From positions 186,001-250,000 of the forward strand of contig JABUFB010000008.1 of the NCBI GenBank assembly GCA_013314775.1: a stretch of 64,000 nucleotides of DNA, given 5' to 3'. The notes under the pieces were generated by a model. That model was not told the DNA's origin and ran no database searches. It was given only the letters and a program-made list of their open reading frames with translations. The translations under genes were made by a program, and so were the position numbers. The stretch is from Armatimonadota bacterium (GTDB taxonomy: Bacteria > Armatimonadota > Zipacnadia > Zipacnadales > JABUFB01). Shown piece after piece: positions 17,442 through 27,018 of the stretch. The first letter of the stretch is position 1. Each line of letters starts with the position of its first letter.

Positions 17442-18773
17442 TCACCTGACCATCCGCCCAAGATCTTCCCCGCGCTCCTGCCCCTCGAGGTACTTTCGCG
17501 GGTCGCCCTCATCCAGCGCCTTCCTGATGACCGACAACGCGCCGTCCGAAGCATCCAGGTACGCCCGGATGTCCTCCTCCGTGTGCGAGTACATGATGTA
17601 ATTCACCGTGCAGCCCAGGATTCCGCCGCGCAGCAGTTCCTGAAGGTAGAGAGTGACAATGGACCGTGCCCACTCCGCGGGCACCGAGAAATGCGGGTGG
17701 GTAACCGGTGGAGGACCATCGCAAGAGGCGTTCAGTCCATGCTTCCCTGCAAGTTCAGCAAAACCGTCCTTCAGCATCTGCCCCATGGTCCAGATGTGCT
17801 TCAGAGCGTCCTTCGCCCTCAGTTCCCGGATGGTAGCCAACGCCGCCGCCATCCCCGCCGGATCGCTGTAGTAGGTACTGCTGATGAACATTGTCGCCGC
17901 ATCCTGCATGACCTCGCGTCGCCCGCAGACGCCGGCAATGGGATGACCGTTTGACATGGCCTTTCCGAAAGTCGCCATGTCGGGCTCCACGCCGTAGAAC
18001 TCCTGAGCCCCGCCCATGGCCAGGCGGAATCCCGTGATGACCTCGTCGAAGATCAGCACTGCGCCGTACTCATGGGCCAGGTCCTTCACCCCCTGCAGGT
18101 AGCCTTCGGGCGGCATGTCCGTCCGCGAGGCCTCCATGATCACGGCCGCGATCTCGTCTGGATTCGCTTCAAACACTGCGCGCAGGGAGTCCAGGTTGCC
18201 ATACTCGAAGGGGATCGCTGTGCCTTCCAGCGCCCGCGGCACTCCGCGGATGTCCAGGCCCGGTAGCAGGTGGGCATTGAGGGCGTCACTCTTGCTCAGG
18301 TTGGCGGCAAGGTACCAGTCATGCCAGCCGTGGTAGCCGCAGAAAGCCACCTTGTCCCGCCCTGTGTGTCCCCGGGCGATGCGAATCGCCATTTCATCTG
18401 CCGTGCCGCCGGACTTGCAGAAGCGCACCATTTCGGCGCAGGGAATGGTCTCGATGAGCAGTTCCGCAAGCTCGACTTCAACGGGGTGGTTCATGGAGAA
18501 CGAACTGCCCTTGCGGATTTGCTCGATGACCGCTTCGGTTACCGCGGGGTAGGCATGACCCAGAATAACAGGGCCCACTCCTGCAAGAAAGTCGATGTAC
18601 TCGTTGCCGTCCAGGTCCCAGACACGCGAGCCCTCGCCGCGGGTGAGATATGGGGGATACACGCCGGGCGCGAAGCGTTCGGGGCGGCGGCTGAAAAGCT
18701 GAGTGCCACCGGGGATGATTTGCTTCGCGCGTTCATAGAGGGCCAGTGATCGCGAGACATCGGGCAGGTCCAT
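17442..18773 (-). CDS. Class III aminotransferase, glutamate-1-semialdehyde aminomutase-like
   Basis: A 443-residue PLP enzyme of the class III (ornithine/GSA aminotransferase) fold. The PLP-ring aspartate is D243 in IFDEVITGFR, the Schiff-base lysine is K271 in FGKAMSNGHP, and the N-terminal PGGTQLFSRRP and DLDGNEYIDFLAGVGP motifs are typical of HemL-like proteins. The phosphate-binding segment reads SGGTADEMAIRIAR. Lack of linked haem genes and a sugar-related neighbourhood argue for an aminotransferase acting on a sugar or amino acid, not for HemL itself. It converges on the kinase-transporter pair. Confidence 0.85.
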   Translation of the reverse strand: MDLPDVSRSLALYERAKQIIPGGTQLFSRRPERFAPGVYPPYLTRGEGSRVWDLDGNEYIDFLAGVGPVILGHAYPAVTEAVIEQIRKGSSFSMNHPVEVELAELLIETIPCAEMVRFCKSGGTADEMAIRIARGHTGRDKVAFCGYHGWHDWYLAANLSKSDALNAHLLPGLDIRGVPRALEGTAIPFEYGNLDSLRAVFEANPDEIAAVIMEASRTDMPPEGYLQGVKDLAHEYGAVLIFDEVITGFRLAMGGAQEFYGVEPDMATFGKAMSNGHPIAGVCGRREVMQDAATMFISSTYYSDPAGMAAALATIRELRAKDALKHIWTMGQMLKDGFAELAGKHGLNASCDGPPPVTHPHFSVPAEWARSIVTLYLQELLRGGILGCTVNYIMYSHTEEDIRAYLDASDGALSVIRKALDEGDPRKYLEGQERGEDLGRMVR

Positions 18774-19085
18774 GGCAGCCTCCGGACCGTCAGTTAGGGG
18801 TAATTGGTGACAGAAGGGGTTCTACACCCGCCACATGGAATCCTTTCGGCGCGGGAATTGGCGCTGGCGGCGTTCCGATGCGCCCGTCGGGTGTGCGAGC
18901 ACCAACGACGGGAGGGGGGAAGCACCGGGATCGCCGCCAGGTTGGCACGTGCCACCCACACTATACGGGGGCATTCAGGAAATCTTGAGGAGTCTTCTTG
19001 CGTTCCTGATGAAAATCCCGGCAGGGGAATGTGAATCGGTGGCGAATGAGACAGCGACGCTACTACGACAGGAGGCTCAGGTCCT
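18774..19085. other. 312-base divergent region with a CACGTG palindrome
   Basis: No gene is supported. The notable element is the perfect 12-bp palindrome TGGCACGTGCCA at 18943-18954, eight bases before a TATACG (-10-like) box at 18962. An operator controlling the pseudopilin promoter is plausible. AGGAGG at about 19070 serves the pseudopilin start. Confidence 0.35.
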
Positions 19086-19742
<657 letters not shown>

Positions 19743-19769
19743 GCCGGGCAGCAGCCGGCAGTTTAGTTT

Positions 19770-19804
19770 GGGGTCCGAGACATCTTTCGGGCCCCGTTTT
19801 TCTT
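19770..19804 (+). terminator. Intrinsic terminator after the pseudopilin gene
   Basis: A 9-bp stem (GGGGTCCGA with TCGGGCCCC, one T-G pair) and an 8-base loop are followed by GTTTTTCTT. It overlaps the last bases of the convergent GHL10 gene. Confidence 0.85.
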
Positions 19805-21797
19805 AGCCGCGAGGTTTCGGTGCGAGCACGCGCCGGAAGGGGTCGAAGGCAGAGCGCGTGCTGGTGGCTCCGAGCGCGAGGTACGGCAGGTATTGGGTCA
19901 CCAGCCCGTCGCAGTAGTTGAAGATCACCCAGCCGTCGGTGTCCATGTTCCGGGCGATGGTGATCTGGTCCAGGAGCCGCTGAGGACCAGGGAAATCCAT
20001 GTTGTCTGCGTTGACCCCGATTCCCGGGCACAGTGGCACCTGCTTTGCCACCCACTGAACCTGCCTCTGCACGTAGAGCGAGAATCGGTCATTGCTGGGC
20101 GTGTAATTCATCGGGCAGACCATGTCCACCAGCCCCCAGTCTACCCACCTCTTCCAGTCCTGCGCGAAAGCGTCTCGATGATCCTCCCAGTTCAGGAAGA
20201 CGGCTGCCGAAAAGAGCAGGTCGGGCCTCGCCGCCATGACATCGTCGCCTATTTCGCGGACGAGGTCCGTGATCAGTTTGCGGCGCCAGTCCAGGAACTT
20301 CTGCCGCGTCTGGCCACTGCGCACCGCTTCCGCGAGGTTCTCCGCTCTGACCCCGCTTGCCGCCCGAAACTGGGCCTGGCATCGCGGGCACAGGCAGTAG
20401 CTCTCGCCGGGCAGACGGATGTAGTCCACCTGGAGACCCTCGACCGGATACCGCGTGACCATCTCCAGCGCGACCTGTCGCACCAGCCGGCGGTTCTCGG
20501 GGCTTGTCGGGCATAGCCAGGGGGTGGTCTTGCCTGATGCGGTCCTGCACAGGCGTCCTGCCTTCTGCAACGCCTCAAGGTGCTCCTTCGGCGCGCACAT
20601 GGCATACAGGGCCAACATCCGCGCATGTACGCCGATTCCCTGCCGCCTGCCTGCGTCAACCGCCTGAGCGAGATAGTCGGTGCCGGAGAACCTCGGCAGG
20701 TAATCGCTGGGGTACCAGGCAACCCCCGCGGAGCAGAAGTAAGGGAACACTGCATTGAAATTGCTCGCCCGCAGGGTCTTCATGGCCTTGTCCCAGCCGC
20801 CGGGGACATCGTTACAGGCCCAGACGCCACGCAGTTCGCCGTTCACGGACGGGTAGCTCATCCAGTACGCCTTCTGCGCCTGTGGACGGGCAGCATCCGC
20901 GGTCTTGACCGCCTCCGAAATGCGCCCCGTGGACAGCAAGAAGCCCGCCTGACCCAGCAGCGCCTCCACATCGCGCACCGCCGCGAGCGCTCGGCTCACG
21001 TCTTCTCCGGCGCGCTGGCGGTTGATCAGAGCGTCGCGCATCTGCGCCAGGGACTCATAATTGCCCAGGGGGCGAATATCACTGGCGCTGCTGGGGATGC
21101 ACAAGCTCCAGAGTGCCGCATCAAAATGACCACACAGCGCACGCATGAGGGCCGCCTGAGCGTCCCGGTCGCCAGTTTCTGACAGAGGGGCACTCAGGAA
21201 TGCACCGTGCCCCGAAACGATCGCCGCCGGGTGTGCGCCGCGCGTTCCGTCAGCCCCATGCCACCAGCCCGCAACCTGTGCGCCGTCCAGCGCTGCACAG
21301 CCGCGGATCCTCGGCGTCTTCTGGGAGACCTTCTCGGGCAGGCCCACGATGGCGGGCAGGCTGAAGCGCATGGACGAGAAGGCCTGGCCGGTTCTGTCCT
21401 CCGCCACCGCGTTCCCGCGAACGCCAAGGACACTCAGGAGCGACTGGGGCGCCAGCATGCAGATGACCAGCTTCCCACCCCCGCGCAGGAACTCGAGCAG
21501 GTGTGCTTCCTCAGCCGCTGACACCGCGCGGTTGTAGGGCAGGACTGCAACACGTGTCCTTGGGAGGCCGCTCTTCGCGACGAGGGTGTCCTTTGTGGGT
21601 GTGAAGGGGATGCGGGCGCGGCTGAGGGCCTCGCACATAACCCGGAAATGCTCACGTGCCAGGGGAGCCATGCTCTCCCCACCAGTGCCCAGCAGGTCTC
21701 CCTCAATCACGACCACTGGGGCCGGCGGGGAGTCTGGCCGGGCGGTGATGGAGATGAACAGAAACACGATGGGGAACGCGGCGCGTATGGGTGTCAA
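19803..21797 (-). CDS. Secreted GHL10-type glycosidase-like protein
   Basis: A 664-residue exported protein of the glycosyl-hydrolase-like GHL10 (DUF187/YngK) type. After a signal peptide, residues 30-200 form a GATase/flavodoxin-like domain (VVVIEGDLLGTGGES), and residues about 310-640 form the TIM barrel: GVWACNDVPGGW, FNAVFPYFCS, GLQVDYIRLPGE, then a C-x-C-x2-C motif (CLCPRC), and VDMVCPMNYTPS. The start is TTG in a TTGA overlap with the amidohydrolase stop, so the two are coupled. It is the last gene of the ABC exporter-amidohydrolase transcript. Substrate unknown. Confidence 0.82.
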   Translation of the reverse strand: MTPIRAAFPIVFLFISITARPDSPPAPVVVIEGDLLGTGGESMAPLAREHFRVMCEALSRARIPFTPTKDTLVAKSGLPRTRVAVLPYNRAVSAAEEAHLLEFLRGGGKLVICMLAPQSLLSVLGVRGNAVAEDRTGQAFSSMRFSLPAIVGLPEKVSQKTPRIRGCAALDGAQVAGWWHGADGTRGAHPAAIVSGHGAFLSAPLSETGDRDAQAALMRALCGHFDAALWSLCIPSSASDIRPLGNYESLAQMRDALINRQRAGEDVSRALAAVRDVEALLGQAGFLLSTGRISEAVKTADAARPQAQKAYWMSYPSVNGELRGVWACNDVPGGWDKAMKTLRASNFNAVFPYFCSAGVAWYPSDYLPRFSGTDYLAQAVDAGRRQGIGVHARMLALYAMCAPKEHLEALQKAGRLCRTASGKTTPWLCPTSPENRRLVRQVALEMVTRYPVEGLQVDYIRLPGESYCLCPRCQAQFRAASGVRAENLAEAVRSGQTRQKFLDWRRKLITDLVREIGDDVMAARPDLLFSAAVFLNWEDHRDAFAQDWKRWVDWGLVDMVCPMNYTPSNDRFSLYVQRQVQWVAKQVPLCPGIGVNADNMDFPGPQRLLDQITIARNMDTDGWVIFNYCDGLVTQYLPYLALGATSTRSAFDPFRRVLAPKPRG

Positions 21798-22585
21798 CGG
21801 CCAGCCTCCGGGGCAACACGTCGGGGTGACATTGTGCTACAGGGGGCGCCGAGCACACGCAGGGCGTTGAGCCCCAGGATTTTCTCTTTGGCCTCCGGGC
21901 TGATATCAGCCCCGGTGATCTTCGCCAGAGTGAAAGCCAGGTCCACGCCGGGCACGTCGCTGCCGAAGAGAACGCGGTCCTCGCCCAGTTCTGCCACGCA
22001 CATCTCGATCATGCCCGAGTCGCCGTATGAGCCGCTGGTGTCCACGCTCACATTCTCCACGTCGCGCACGGCTTTCACTCCAAACTCCCAGTCTCCGCCC
22101 ACGTGGGCCATCACCAGGCGCAGGTCCGGGAACTTGCGTCCGAGCCGAGCCACCTGGTGTGCCTGAGATTCCGAGGGGATGTTCCCATTCCACTTCATCC
22201 AGGAGTGATGCATGATAGGCAGGTCGTGGTCGATGGCCCAGCGCGCAACAGGTTCGACACACGGATCATCCGCCCAGACCGACACCCAGAGCTTGATGCC
22301 GCAGACGCCGTGGCGCAACCCATCGTTGAGCATGGAGAGGGCACGGTCGCCGTGCAAGGGGTTGACGTAGGCGAAAGGAAGCAGCACCCCGGGGTGCCGT
22401 GCGCAGCCCTCGTAGACCACCGCATTGAGGCGCTCAACTTCATCAGGTGCAGGGATGTAACTGGAGACGTTGCTCACGCACAGGCAGTCCACGCCAAGCC
22501 GGCCTGCTTCCAGTGCGATGACATCGGCGCTGGTGGCATCTCCGAAGAAATGTGCGTGGAAATCGATGACCGAACTCACCGTCAT
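21794..22585 (-). CDS. Amidohydrolase-2 family metal-dependent hydrolase
   Basis: A 263-residue TIM-barrel hydrolase. The metal motif is FHAHFFG (residues 9-15), the next histidines are in LPIMHHSWMKW and LVMAHVGGDW, and the late aspartate is in VLFGSDVPGVD; these are the expected metal and catalytic positions of the amidohydrolase-2 (ACMSD-like) group. Substrate cannot be assigned. Its ATG overlaps by ATGA with a second in-frame stop of the upstream ABC exporter frame and its TGA overlaps the TTG start of the GHL10 gene. Confidence 0.87.
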   Translation of the reverse strand: MTVSSVIDFHAHFFGDATSADVIALEAGRLGVDCLCVSNVSSYIPAPDEVERLNAVVYEGCARHPGVLLPFAYVNPLHGDRALSMLNDGLRHGVCGIKLWVSVWADDPCVEPVARWAIDHDLPIMHHSWMKWNGNIPSESQAHQVARLGRKFPDLRLVMAHVGGDWEFGVKAVRDVENVSVDTSGSYGDSGMIEMCVAELGEDRVLFGSDVPGVDLAFTLAKITGADISPEAKEKILGLNALRVLGAPCSTMSPRRVAPEAGR

Positions 22586-22650
22586 TCGTCCTTCTGGGCG
22601 CCGTCGGTGTCCGCCGTGTCGTCCGCAGTCGCTTCGGTGTCCGTTGCGGC
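22582..22650 (-). other. In-frame continuation of the ABC exporter gene beyond a TGA
   Basis: After the TGA at 22653-22651 the same frame stays open for 22 codons, reading AATDTEATADDTADTDGAQK then D, E and a second TGA at 22584-22582. The composition (Asp, Glu, Ala, Thr) continues the acidic tail before the first stop, and the second stop overlaps the amidohydrolase ATG as ATGA, the normal layout in this operon. This suggests the first TGA is a recent nonsense change or a sequencing error. Confidence 0.6.
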
Positions 22651-24534
22651 TCAGGCATCAGTGCTCTCTTCGGCTTCGTTGCTCTCCTCGGCTTCCGGAG
22701 CGTCGGCCTTCATCTGAGCAATGTGCTCTTCCACCTTCTCCTGTGCCCGCTTGAACTGCACCTCGCAGAGCTTCTCATACAGGCCGCCCGCGGTGGCAAG
22801 CTCGGCGTGGGTCCCGCGCTCAACGATGCGCCCGTGGTCGAGTACCACGATCTCATCCGCGTTCATCACCGTGGAAAGCCGGTGGGCAATGATGAACGTA
22901 GTGCGATTCTTCATCAGCTTGTCCAGGGCGTCCTGAATCAGTGCTTCAGATTCGGAGTCCAGGTCGCTGGTGGCCTCGTCCAAGATCAAGATGCGCGGAT
23001 TGCGCAGCAGAGCCCGGGCGATTGCGATTCGCTGCCTCTGTCCCCCGGAAAGCCTGGTCCCGCGCTCGCCGACGATGGTCTCGTAGCCGTCAGGCGACTC
23101 CATAATGAAGTCGTGGCAGTTGGCGGCAATGCTTGCCTGCACGACTTCCTCGTCGGTCGCCTCGGGCCGCCCGTACTTGATGTTCTCACGCAGCGTGCCC
23201 TGGAACAGGAAATTCTCCTGGAGCACCATGCCGATGTTTCGGCGCAGGCTGCTGATCTGGATGTCTCGCAGGTCATGTCCGTCCACGGACACTGACCCGG
23301 CTGTGGGATCATAGAAACGCGGGATGAGATGCACCAGTGTGGTCTTCCCGCTGCCGCTGGGACCGACCAGCGCGGTGACGGTGCCCGGTCGACCGATGAT
23401 ATTGATGTCCTGCAACACAGGTTCGCCAGGGTCATAGTGGAAGTCCACGTGGCGGAACTCTACAAGGCCCTCCACTTTCTCGAGGCGCACAGGTTTCTCA
23501 GGCGGCTGCACGTCGGGCATTGTGTCCAGTGTTTCGAAGATGCGCTCCACCGCGGTCATGACCCAGTTGAGCATGTCATTGATTGTCACGAGAGCGATGA
23601 CCGGGCCGTACATCATGCCCATGTACGTGCGGAAAGCAACAAGTTGCCCCAGGCTCATCCGGTTGTTGATGACCAGCAGGCCTCCGAGCAGCAGGACCAC
23701 GAGACCCGCCAGGCTGGTGATCAAGTGGGCATTGATGTTGAGAATAGTCCGCAGGCGCCCGGTAATGATGTTCAACTTGATGGTGTCGCGCACTTCACGC
23801 ACAAAACGCCGAGCTTCGTACTGCTCGCGCGCGAAAGCCTTGATCACTTTGATGCCCGCGATGGCTTCCGACAGCGTCGCGTACACGTCCGAATACTGAT
23901 CACGCGCCTCCGCTGCCGCATGGTGGATCTTTTTCTGCATTGCCAGGAAGTTGATGGCGTACAGGGGCAGAACCCCGACGGCGATGAGCGGCAGATGCAG
24001 GGAGTTGGTCTTGATGCCGTATCCGATAACGATCCCAATGGCGATAATCAGCGTGACGATATTCGTGAGCATGTCCACGATGCCACTGCTGAGGATCGAT
24101 TGCACGGCATCCACGTCGTAGAGAACCCGGGCCATGATGCGACCGCTGGGGTTCCGTTCGTAGTATCTCATCGAAAGCCGCTGCAGGTGCCTGAACAATC
24201 GCTGGCGCACATCGAAGACCACACGGTTGCCGATGAAGAGCAGGAGCATCGACCGCCAGTAGCCCGTTGCCGCTCCCAGGACGGAGACGCCAATGAGTAC
24301 TGACACGACCAGGAACAACAAGCGGCGGGCTTCGGCAAGCGTGCTCTGTGTCTCCGCCGCCGACAGTTCCGTCCATCCTTTGCCGTACAGAGGCGTAAGG
24401 TTGTCGATTACCAGCTGCATCAGGTACGGAGACAGCATGGTGAAGCCCGTGGTCACGAAGACCAGGAAGATGGCAGTGGCCAGGGGCACACGGTAGGGGC
24501 GCGCGAACCGAAGAAACCGGAAGAACAAGGACAT
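22651..24534 (-). CDS. ABC exporter, fused membrane and ATPase domains (MsbA/LmrA-like)
   Basis: A 627-residue half-transporter of the type IV ABC exporter class. Six membrane helices span about residues 15-320, with the intracellular loop YYERNPSGRIMARVLYDVD near 135. The ATPase domain follows: Walker A GPSGSGKTT, Q-loop VLQENFLF, signature LSGGQRQR, Walker B ILILDEATS and the H-loop AHRLST. The acidic tail ends ESNEAEESTDA at a TGA, with an in-frame extension behind it. ATG 24534 is preferred to an upstream frame start because a strong promoter lies at 24586-24614. Substrate may be lipid, peptide or drug. Confidence 0.93.
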   Translation of the reverse strand: MSLFFRFLRFARPYRVPLATAIFLVFVTTGFTMLSPYLMQLVIDNLTPLYGKGWTELSAAETQSTLAEARRLLFLVVSVLIGVSVLGAATGYWRSMLLLFIGNRVVFDVRQRLFRHLQRLSMRYYERNPSGRIMARVLYDVDAVQSILSSGIVDMLTNIVTLIIAIGIVIGYGIKTNSLHLPLIAVGVLPLYAINFLAMQKKIHHAAAEARDQYSDVYATLSEAIAGIKVIKAFAREQYEARRFVREVRDTIKLNIITGRLRTILNINAHLITSLAGLVVLLLGGLLVINNRMSLGQLVAFRTYMGMMYGPVIALVTINDMLNWVMTAVERIFETLDTMPDVQPPEKPVRLEKVEGLVEFRHVDFHYDPGEPVLQDINIIGRPGTVTALVGPSGSGKTTLVHLIPRFYDPTAGSVSVDGHDLRDIQISSLRRNIGMVLQENFLFQGTLRENIKYGRPEATDEEVVQASIAANCHDFIMESPDGYETIVGERGTRLSGGQRQRIAIARALLRNPRILILDEATSDLDSESEALIQDALDKLMKNRTTFIIAHRLSTVMNADEIVVLDHGRIVERGTHAELATAGGLYEKLCEVQFKRAQEKVEEHIAQMKADAPEAEESNEAEESTDA

Positions 24535-24585
24535 ACGAACAGCCCCGCTGAGAGGGATTGCGGCTTGTGCTCCGCTCGGCCACAG

Positions 24586-24614
24586 ATTATAACCCACCCT
24601 GTGCCGGGCGTAAA
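24586..24614 (-). promoter_or_regulatory. Sigma-70-type promoter for the ABC exporter unit
   Basis: Read on the minus strand, TTTACG and TATAAT are 17 bases apart, giving a transcription start near 24579 and a leader of about 45 bases before the ATG at 24534. Confidence 0.7.
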
Positions 24615-24662
24615 CAACCCAGAGACCCGAGCTAATCAAAGGCCTTCAGACGGAGCCCACCC

Positions 24663-25376
24663 ATGTTCGCACGCTTCAAGCGGCAATCTGATAGCGGCCT
24701 TGCGCATCGCCTTGACCCGGCGTATCATCACCCGGCCTGGGATCGCCTGCTCGGAACCTGCCGGCTGCCGCTTACGCGCTTTGGTGAGTTCATTGACCAT
24801 ATCACTTACGGGCCGATTATCACCGGTCCGAAGCCCGAACCCCTGGACGCAGGCATTCGCCTGATCCATCAGGGGCAGGTCGCGCCCACCGGTGTCGACC
24901 CCCGCGAAAGTCCTTTCGTCGCACCTGGAAGCCCGTGGGATCTGGAGCGGGCGAGACTCATGCCCGGCGACATTGTTTTCCCACGGTCTGGCGTCGCTGG
25001 TGTGGGGAAGAATCGTGCCGCGGTGTTCCTGGACGACTATGACGCCGTGGTCGGTTCCTTTGTCGACCTGATTCGCCTGCGGGAACTAGACCCCTGCTAC
25101 GCGTTGCTCTGCCTCAAGACGGAACTGGTCTGGGCACAGATTTATCGTATCATCAACGGGGTGGGTACACCTAACATCAGCTTTGACGAAATCAGCTCAC
25201 TGCAGCTACCTATGGCGCGTGAGCCCGTGCAAAGGGCCCTGGGTGATGAGTTCCGCCAGACAGTGCACGTACTCCATCTGCGCTGGCTGGCTGGTGACAA
25301 GTCGGCTGGCGAACAGGCGTGCAGGCGACTTTCCCAGCTGGTCCGGAAACTCGACGGGATGATCTTCAATGGATGA
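24663..25376 (+). CDS. Stand-alone half-HsdS-like protein (single target-recognition domain)
   Basis: A 237-residue protein with one type I restriction specificity-type domain. Recognisable pieces are GEFIDHITYGPIITG, IHQGQV, the LMPGDIVFPRSG strand pair, VVGSFVDLIRL and the terminal IINGVGTPNISFDEISSLQLP, followed by a helix equal to an HsdS conserved spacer. Full HsdS has two such units (about 400 residues); this has one. No HsdM, HsdR or other restriction gene is in the window, so a restriction role is unproven. It overlaps the aldolase gene by 8 bases, which ties the two together in translation. A repurposed DNA- or ligand-binding role is possible. Confidence 0.7.
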   Translation: MFARFKRQSDSGLAHRLDPAYHHPAWDRLLGTCRLPLTRFGEFIDHITYGPIITGPKPEPLDAGIRLIHQGQVAPTGVDPRESPFVAPGSPWDLERARLMPGDIVFPRSGVAGVGKNRAAVFLDDYDAVVGSFVDLIRLRELDPCYALLCLKTELVWAQIYRIINGVGTPNISFDEISSLQLPMAREPVQRALGDEFRQTVHVLHLRWLAGDKSAGEQACRRLSQLVRKLDGMIFNG

Positions 25377-26022
25377 ATGCAAGGCGAGAGAAGATATCTG
25401 CCAGGTGGGCCGCATGATGTGGCAGCGCAACCTGGTGGCCTCCAACGACGGCAATATCAGCGTGCGCATCAGCGCCGACCGGGTCATCTGCACCCCCACC
25501 GGCGTCTCCAAAGGCTTCATGCAGCCAGAGAACCTGTGTCTGGTGAGCATCGAGGGCGAGTGGCTGGACGGCCCGAAGCCTTCCATTGAGACGCCCATGC
25601 ACACCTGGGTCTACCGCGCTCGGGAGGACGTGCTGGCGGTGGTCCATGCCCACCCGCCCTATGTGACTGCGTACTCCTCATGCGGTCGAAGCATCCCCAT
25701 CGACATCCTGACCGAGATGGCGCTCGGGCTGGGCGAAGTGCCCCTCATAGAACACGGAACTCCGGGCAGCATGGATGTTCCCGCAATGCTGGAACCGATC
25801 ATCGACACCGCCGACGTGTTCCTCATCGCCAACCACGGGGCCCTCAGTGTGGGGAACGACGTTTTCGACGCGTATTTCAAGATGGAGTCCCTGGAATTGT
25901 GCGCCCAGACCACCTTCATCGCCGAACAGCTCGGGCCGAAGAGAATCCCGCAGGATCAACTGGACACGCTCTTCCAGATGCGCCGGGAACGCATTGATGC
26001 AGGCAGGCGTCCAAAGGGCTGA
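25369..26022 (+). CDS. Class II aldolase, fuculose-phosphate-aldolase-like
   Basis: A 217-residue zinc aldolase of the FucA/AraD/RhaD family, cleaving or epimerising sugar phosphates. The phosphate loop is SNDGNISVR (25-33), the catalytic acid is E74 in SIETPMH, and the zinc ligands H93, H95 (HAHPP) and H156 (ANHGAL) are present. Length equals E. coli FucA (215). ATG lies inside the last codons of the HsdS-like gene. Together with the rhamnogalacturonan-lyase-like protein elsewhere in the window it may handle deoxy-sugar phosphates, but the substrate is not determined. Confidence 0.92.
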   Translation: MDECKAREDICQVGRMMWQRNLVASNDGNISVRISADRVICTPTGVSKGFMQPENLCLVSIEGEWLDGPKPSIETPMHTWVYRAREDVLAVVHAHPPYVTAYSSCGRSIPIDILTEMALGLGEVPLIEHGTPGSMDVPAMLEPIIDTADVFLIANHGALSVGNDVFDAYFKMESLELCAQTTFIAEQLGPKRIPQDQLDTLFQMRRERIDAGRRPKG

Positions 26023-26058
26023 AGCCGGACGCTCAATCCGCCGTTGAGGGGGATCACG

Positions 26059-27018
26059 ATGCAAAAGCGCTCCCTGGCACGACAGGTCGCAGTTCTCGCG
26101 GTTGGTGTCTGTCTGACGGCGCTCATCGTGCTCGCCGGCTGCATGTCAGCGCGGGAGAAGGGGCGTTCAGCAGGCGCTCCCCCAGACGCCGAGATGGTCA
26201 TGTCCGCTGACAAGTCCCTGTCAGTGGATGAGTCGTACGACGCCGCCGGGCCTGCCGGTGGTGTGGGTGGAGTCGGCGGTCCTGGCGCTGAAGGCTCCGC
26301 GCAGGCTCCAGTTCCCGCCGCCATCGCCAACCGCAAACTCATACGCACCGGTCAGATACGAGTGGAGGTCGAGGACACCGAGGCCGCCATGCGCCGGATT
26401 CGGGAGATCAGCGCCAAAGCGGGCGGCTTCATAGGCGACACGTCCTTGACCCGCCACGACGACGGGAGCCATTGGGGCAATGTGACGATCCGGGTTCCTA
26501 CCGACCAGTTCGACACCATGCTCCAGGGCCTGCAGGAACTGGGCCGGGTGCACGAAATCTCCACTGACACGCAAGACGTGACCGAGCAGTACGTGGACCT
26601 CGAGGCCCGCATCCGCAATCGAAAGCGCGAGGAAGAGGCGCTGCTGGAACTCATGAAGCGGCGCGGCTCTCTCGAGGACATCATCCGCGTGGAGGCCCGG
26701 CTGTCCGAAGTCCGCGAGACTATCGAGCGTTTTGAGGGGCAACTGCGCCTGCTCAAGGACCAGGTGGCCCTTTCGACTATCACGGTTTCTCTATTCGAGA
26801 AGGGCGAGGCGGCGCTGGCCGAGACGCAGGAATACGACGCCGGCTTCCATCTTCGCAGCGCGGTCCGGGCCCTCATCGGGATCTTGCGGGGCATTGGCAC
26901 GGCGGTGATCTACCTGGTCATCGTCGGGTGGGTGTTCTGGGTGCCACTGGCGCTGATTATCTGGGCAGTTAGGCGCCGCAGGGCATCACGCAGGGCGAAG
27001 GAAACCCGCAGCGAGTAA
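26059..27018 (+). CDS. DUF4349 lipoprotein with C-terminal membrane anchor
   Basis: A 319-residue envelope protein. ATG 26059 is chosen because GAGGGGG lies seven bases upstream. The lipobox VLAGC ends the signal peptide near residue 28. A Gly/Ala/Ser-rich linker precedes the DUF4349 core (about 90-265), which contains a long coiled coil (YVDLEARIRNRKREEEALL, then IERFEGQLRLLKDQV). A membrane helix near 280-305 and a basic tail close the protein. The family's function is unknown; it is thought to act at the envelope. It follows the aldolase by 36 bases. Confidence 0.88.
   Translation: MQKRSLARQVAVLAVGVCLTALIVLAGCMSAREKGRSAGAPPDAEMVMSADKSLSVDESYDAAGPAGGVGGVGGPGAEGSAQAPVPAAIANRKLIRTGQIRVEVEDTEAAMRRIREISAKAGGFIGDTSLTRHDDGSHWGNVTIRVPTDQFDTMLQGLQELGRVHEISTDTQDVTEQYVDLEARIRNRKREEEALLELMKRRGSLEDIIRVEARLSEVRETIERFEGQLRLLKDQVALSTITVSLFEKGEAALAETQEYDAGFHLRSAVRALIGILRGIGTAVIYLVIVGWVFWVPLALIIWAVRRRRASRRAKETRSE

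Noticed and set aside
17442-18773. Assignment as hemL
   Set aside because: Active-site features are shared by many class III aminotransferases and no haem gene is linked.
22651-22653. TGA decoded as selenocysteine or as a sense codon
   Set aside because: No selenium-element-like hairpin was evident just downstream, and TGA ends many other genes here.
24535-24639. Longer N-terminus for the ABC exporter
   Set aside because: A strong promoter with TATAAT lies within this stretch and the added residues do not resemble exporter N-termini.
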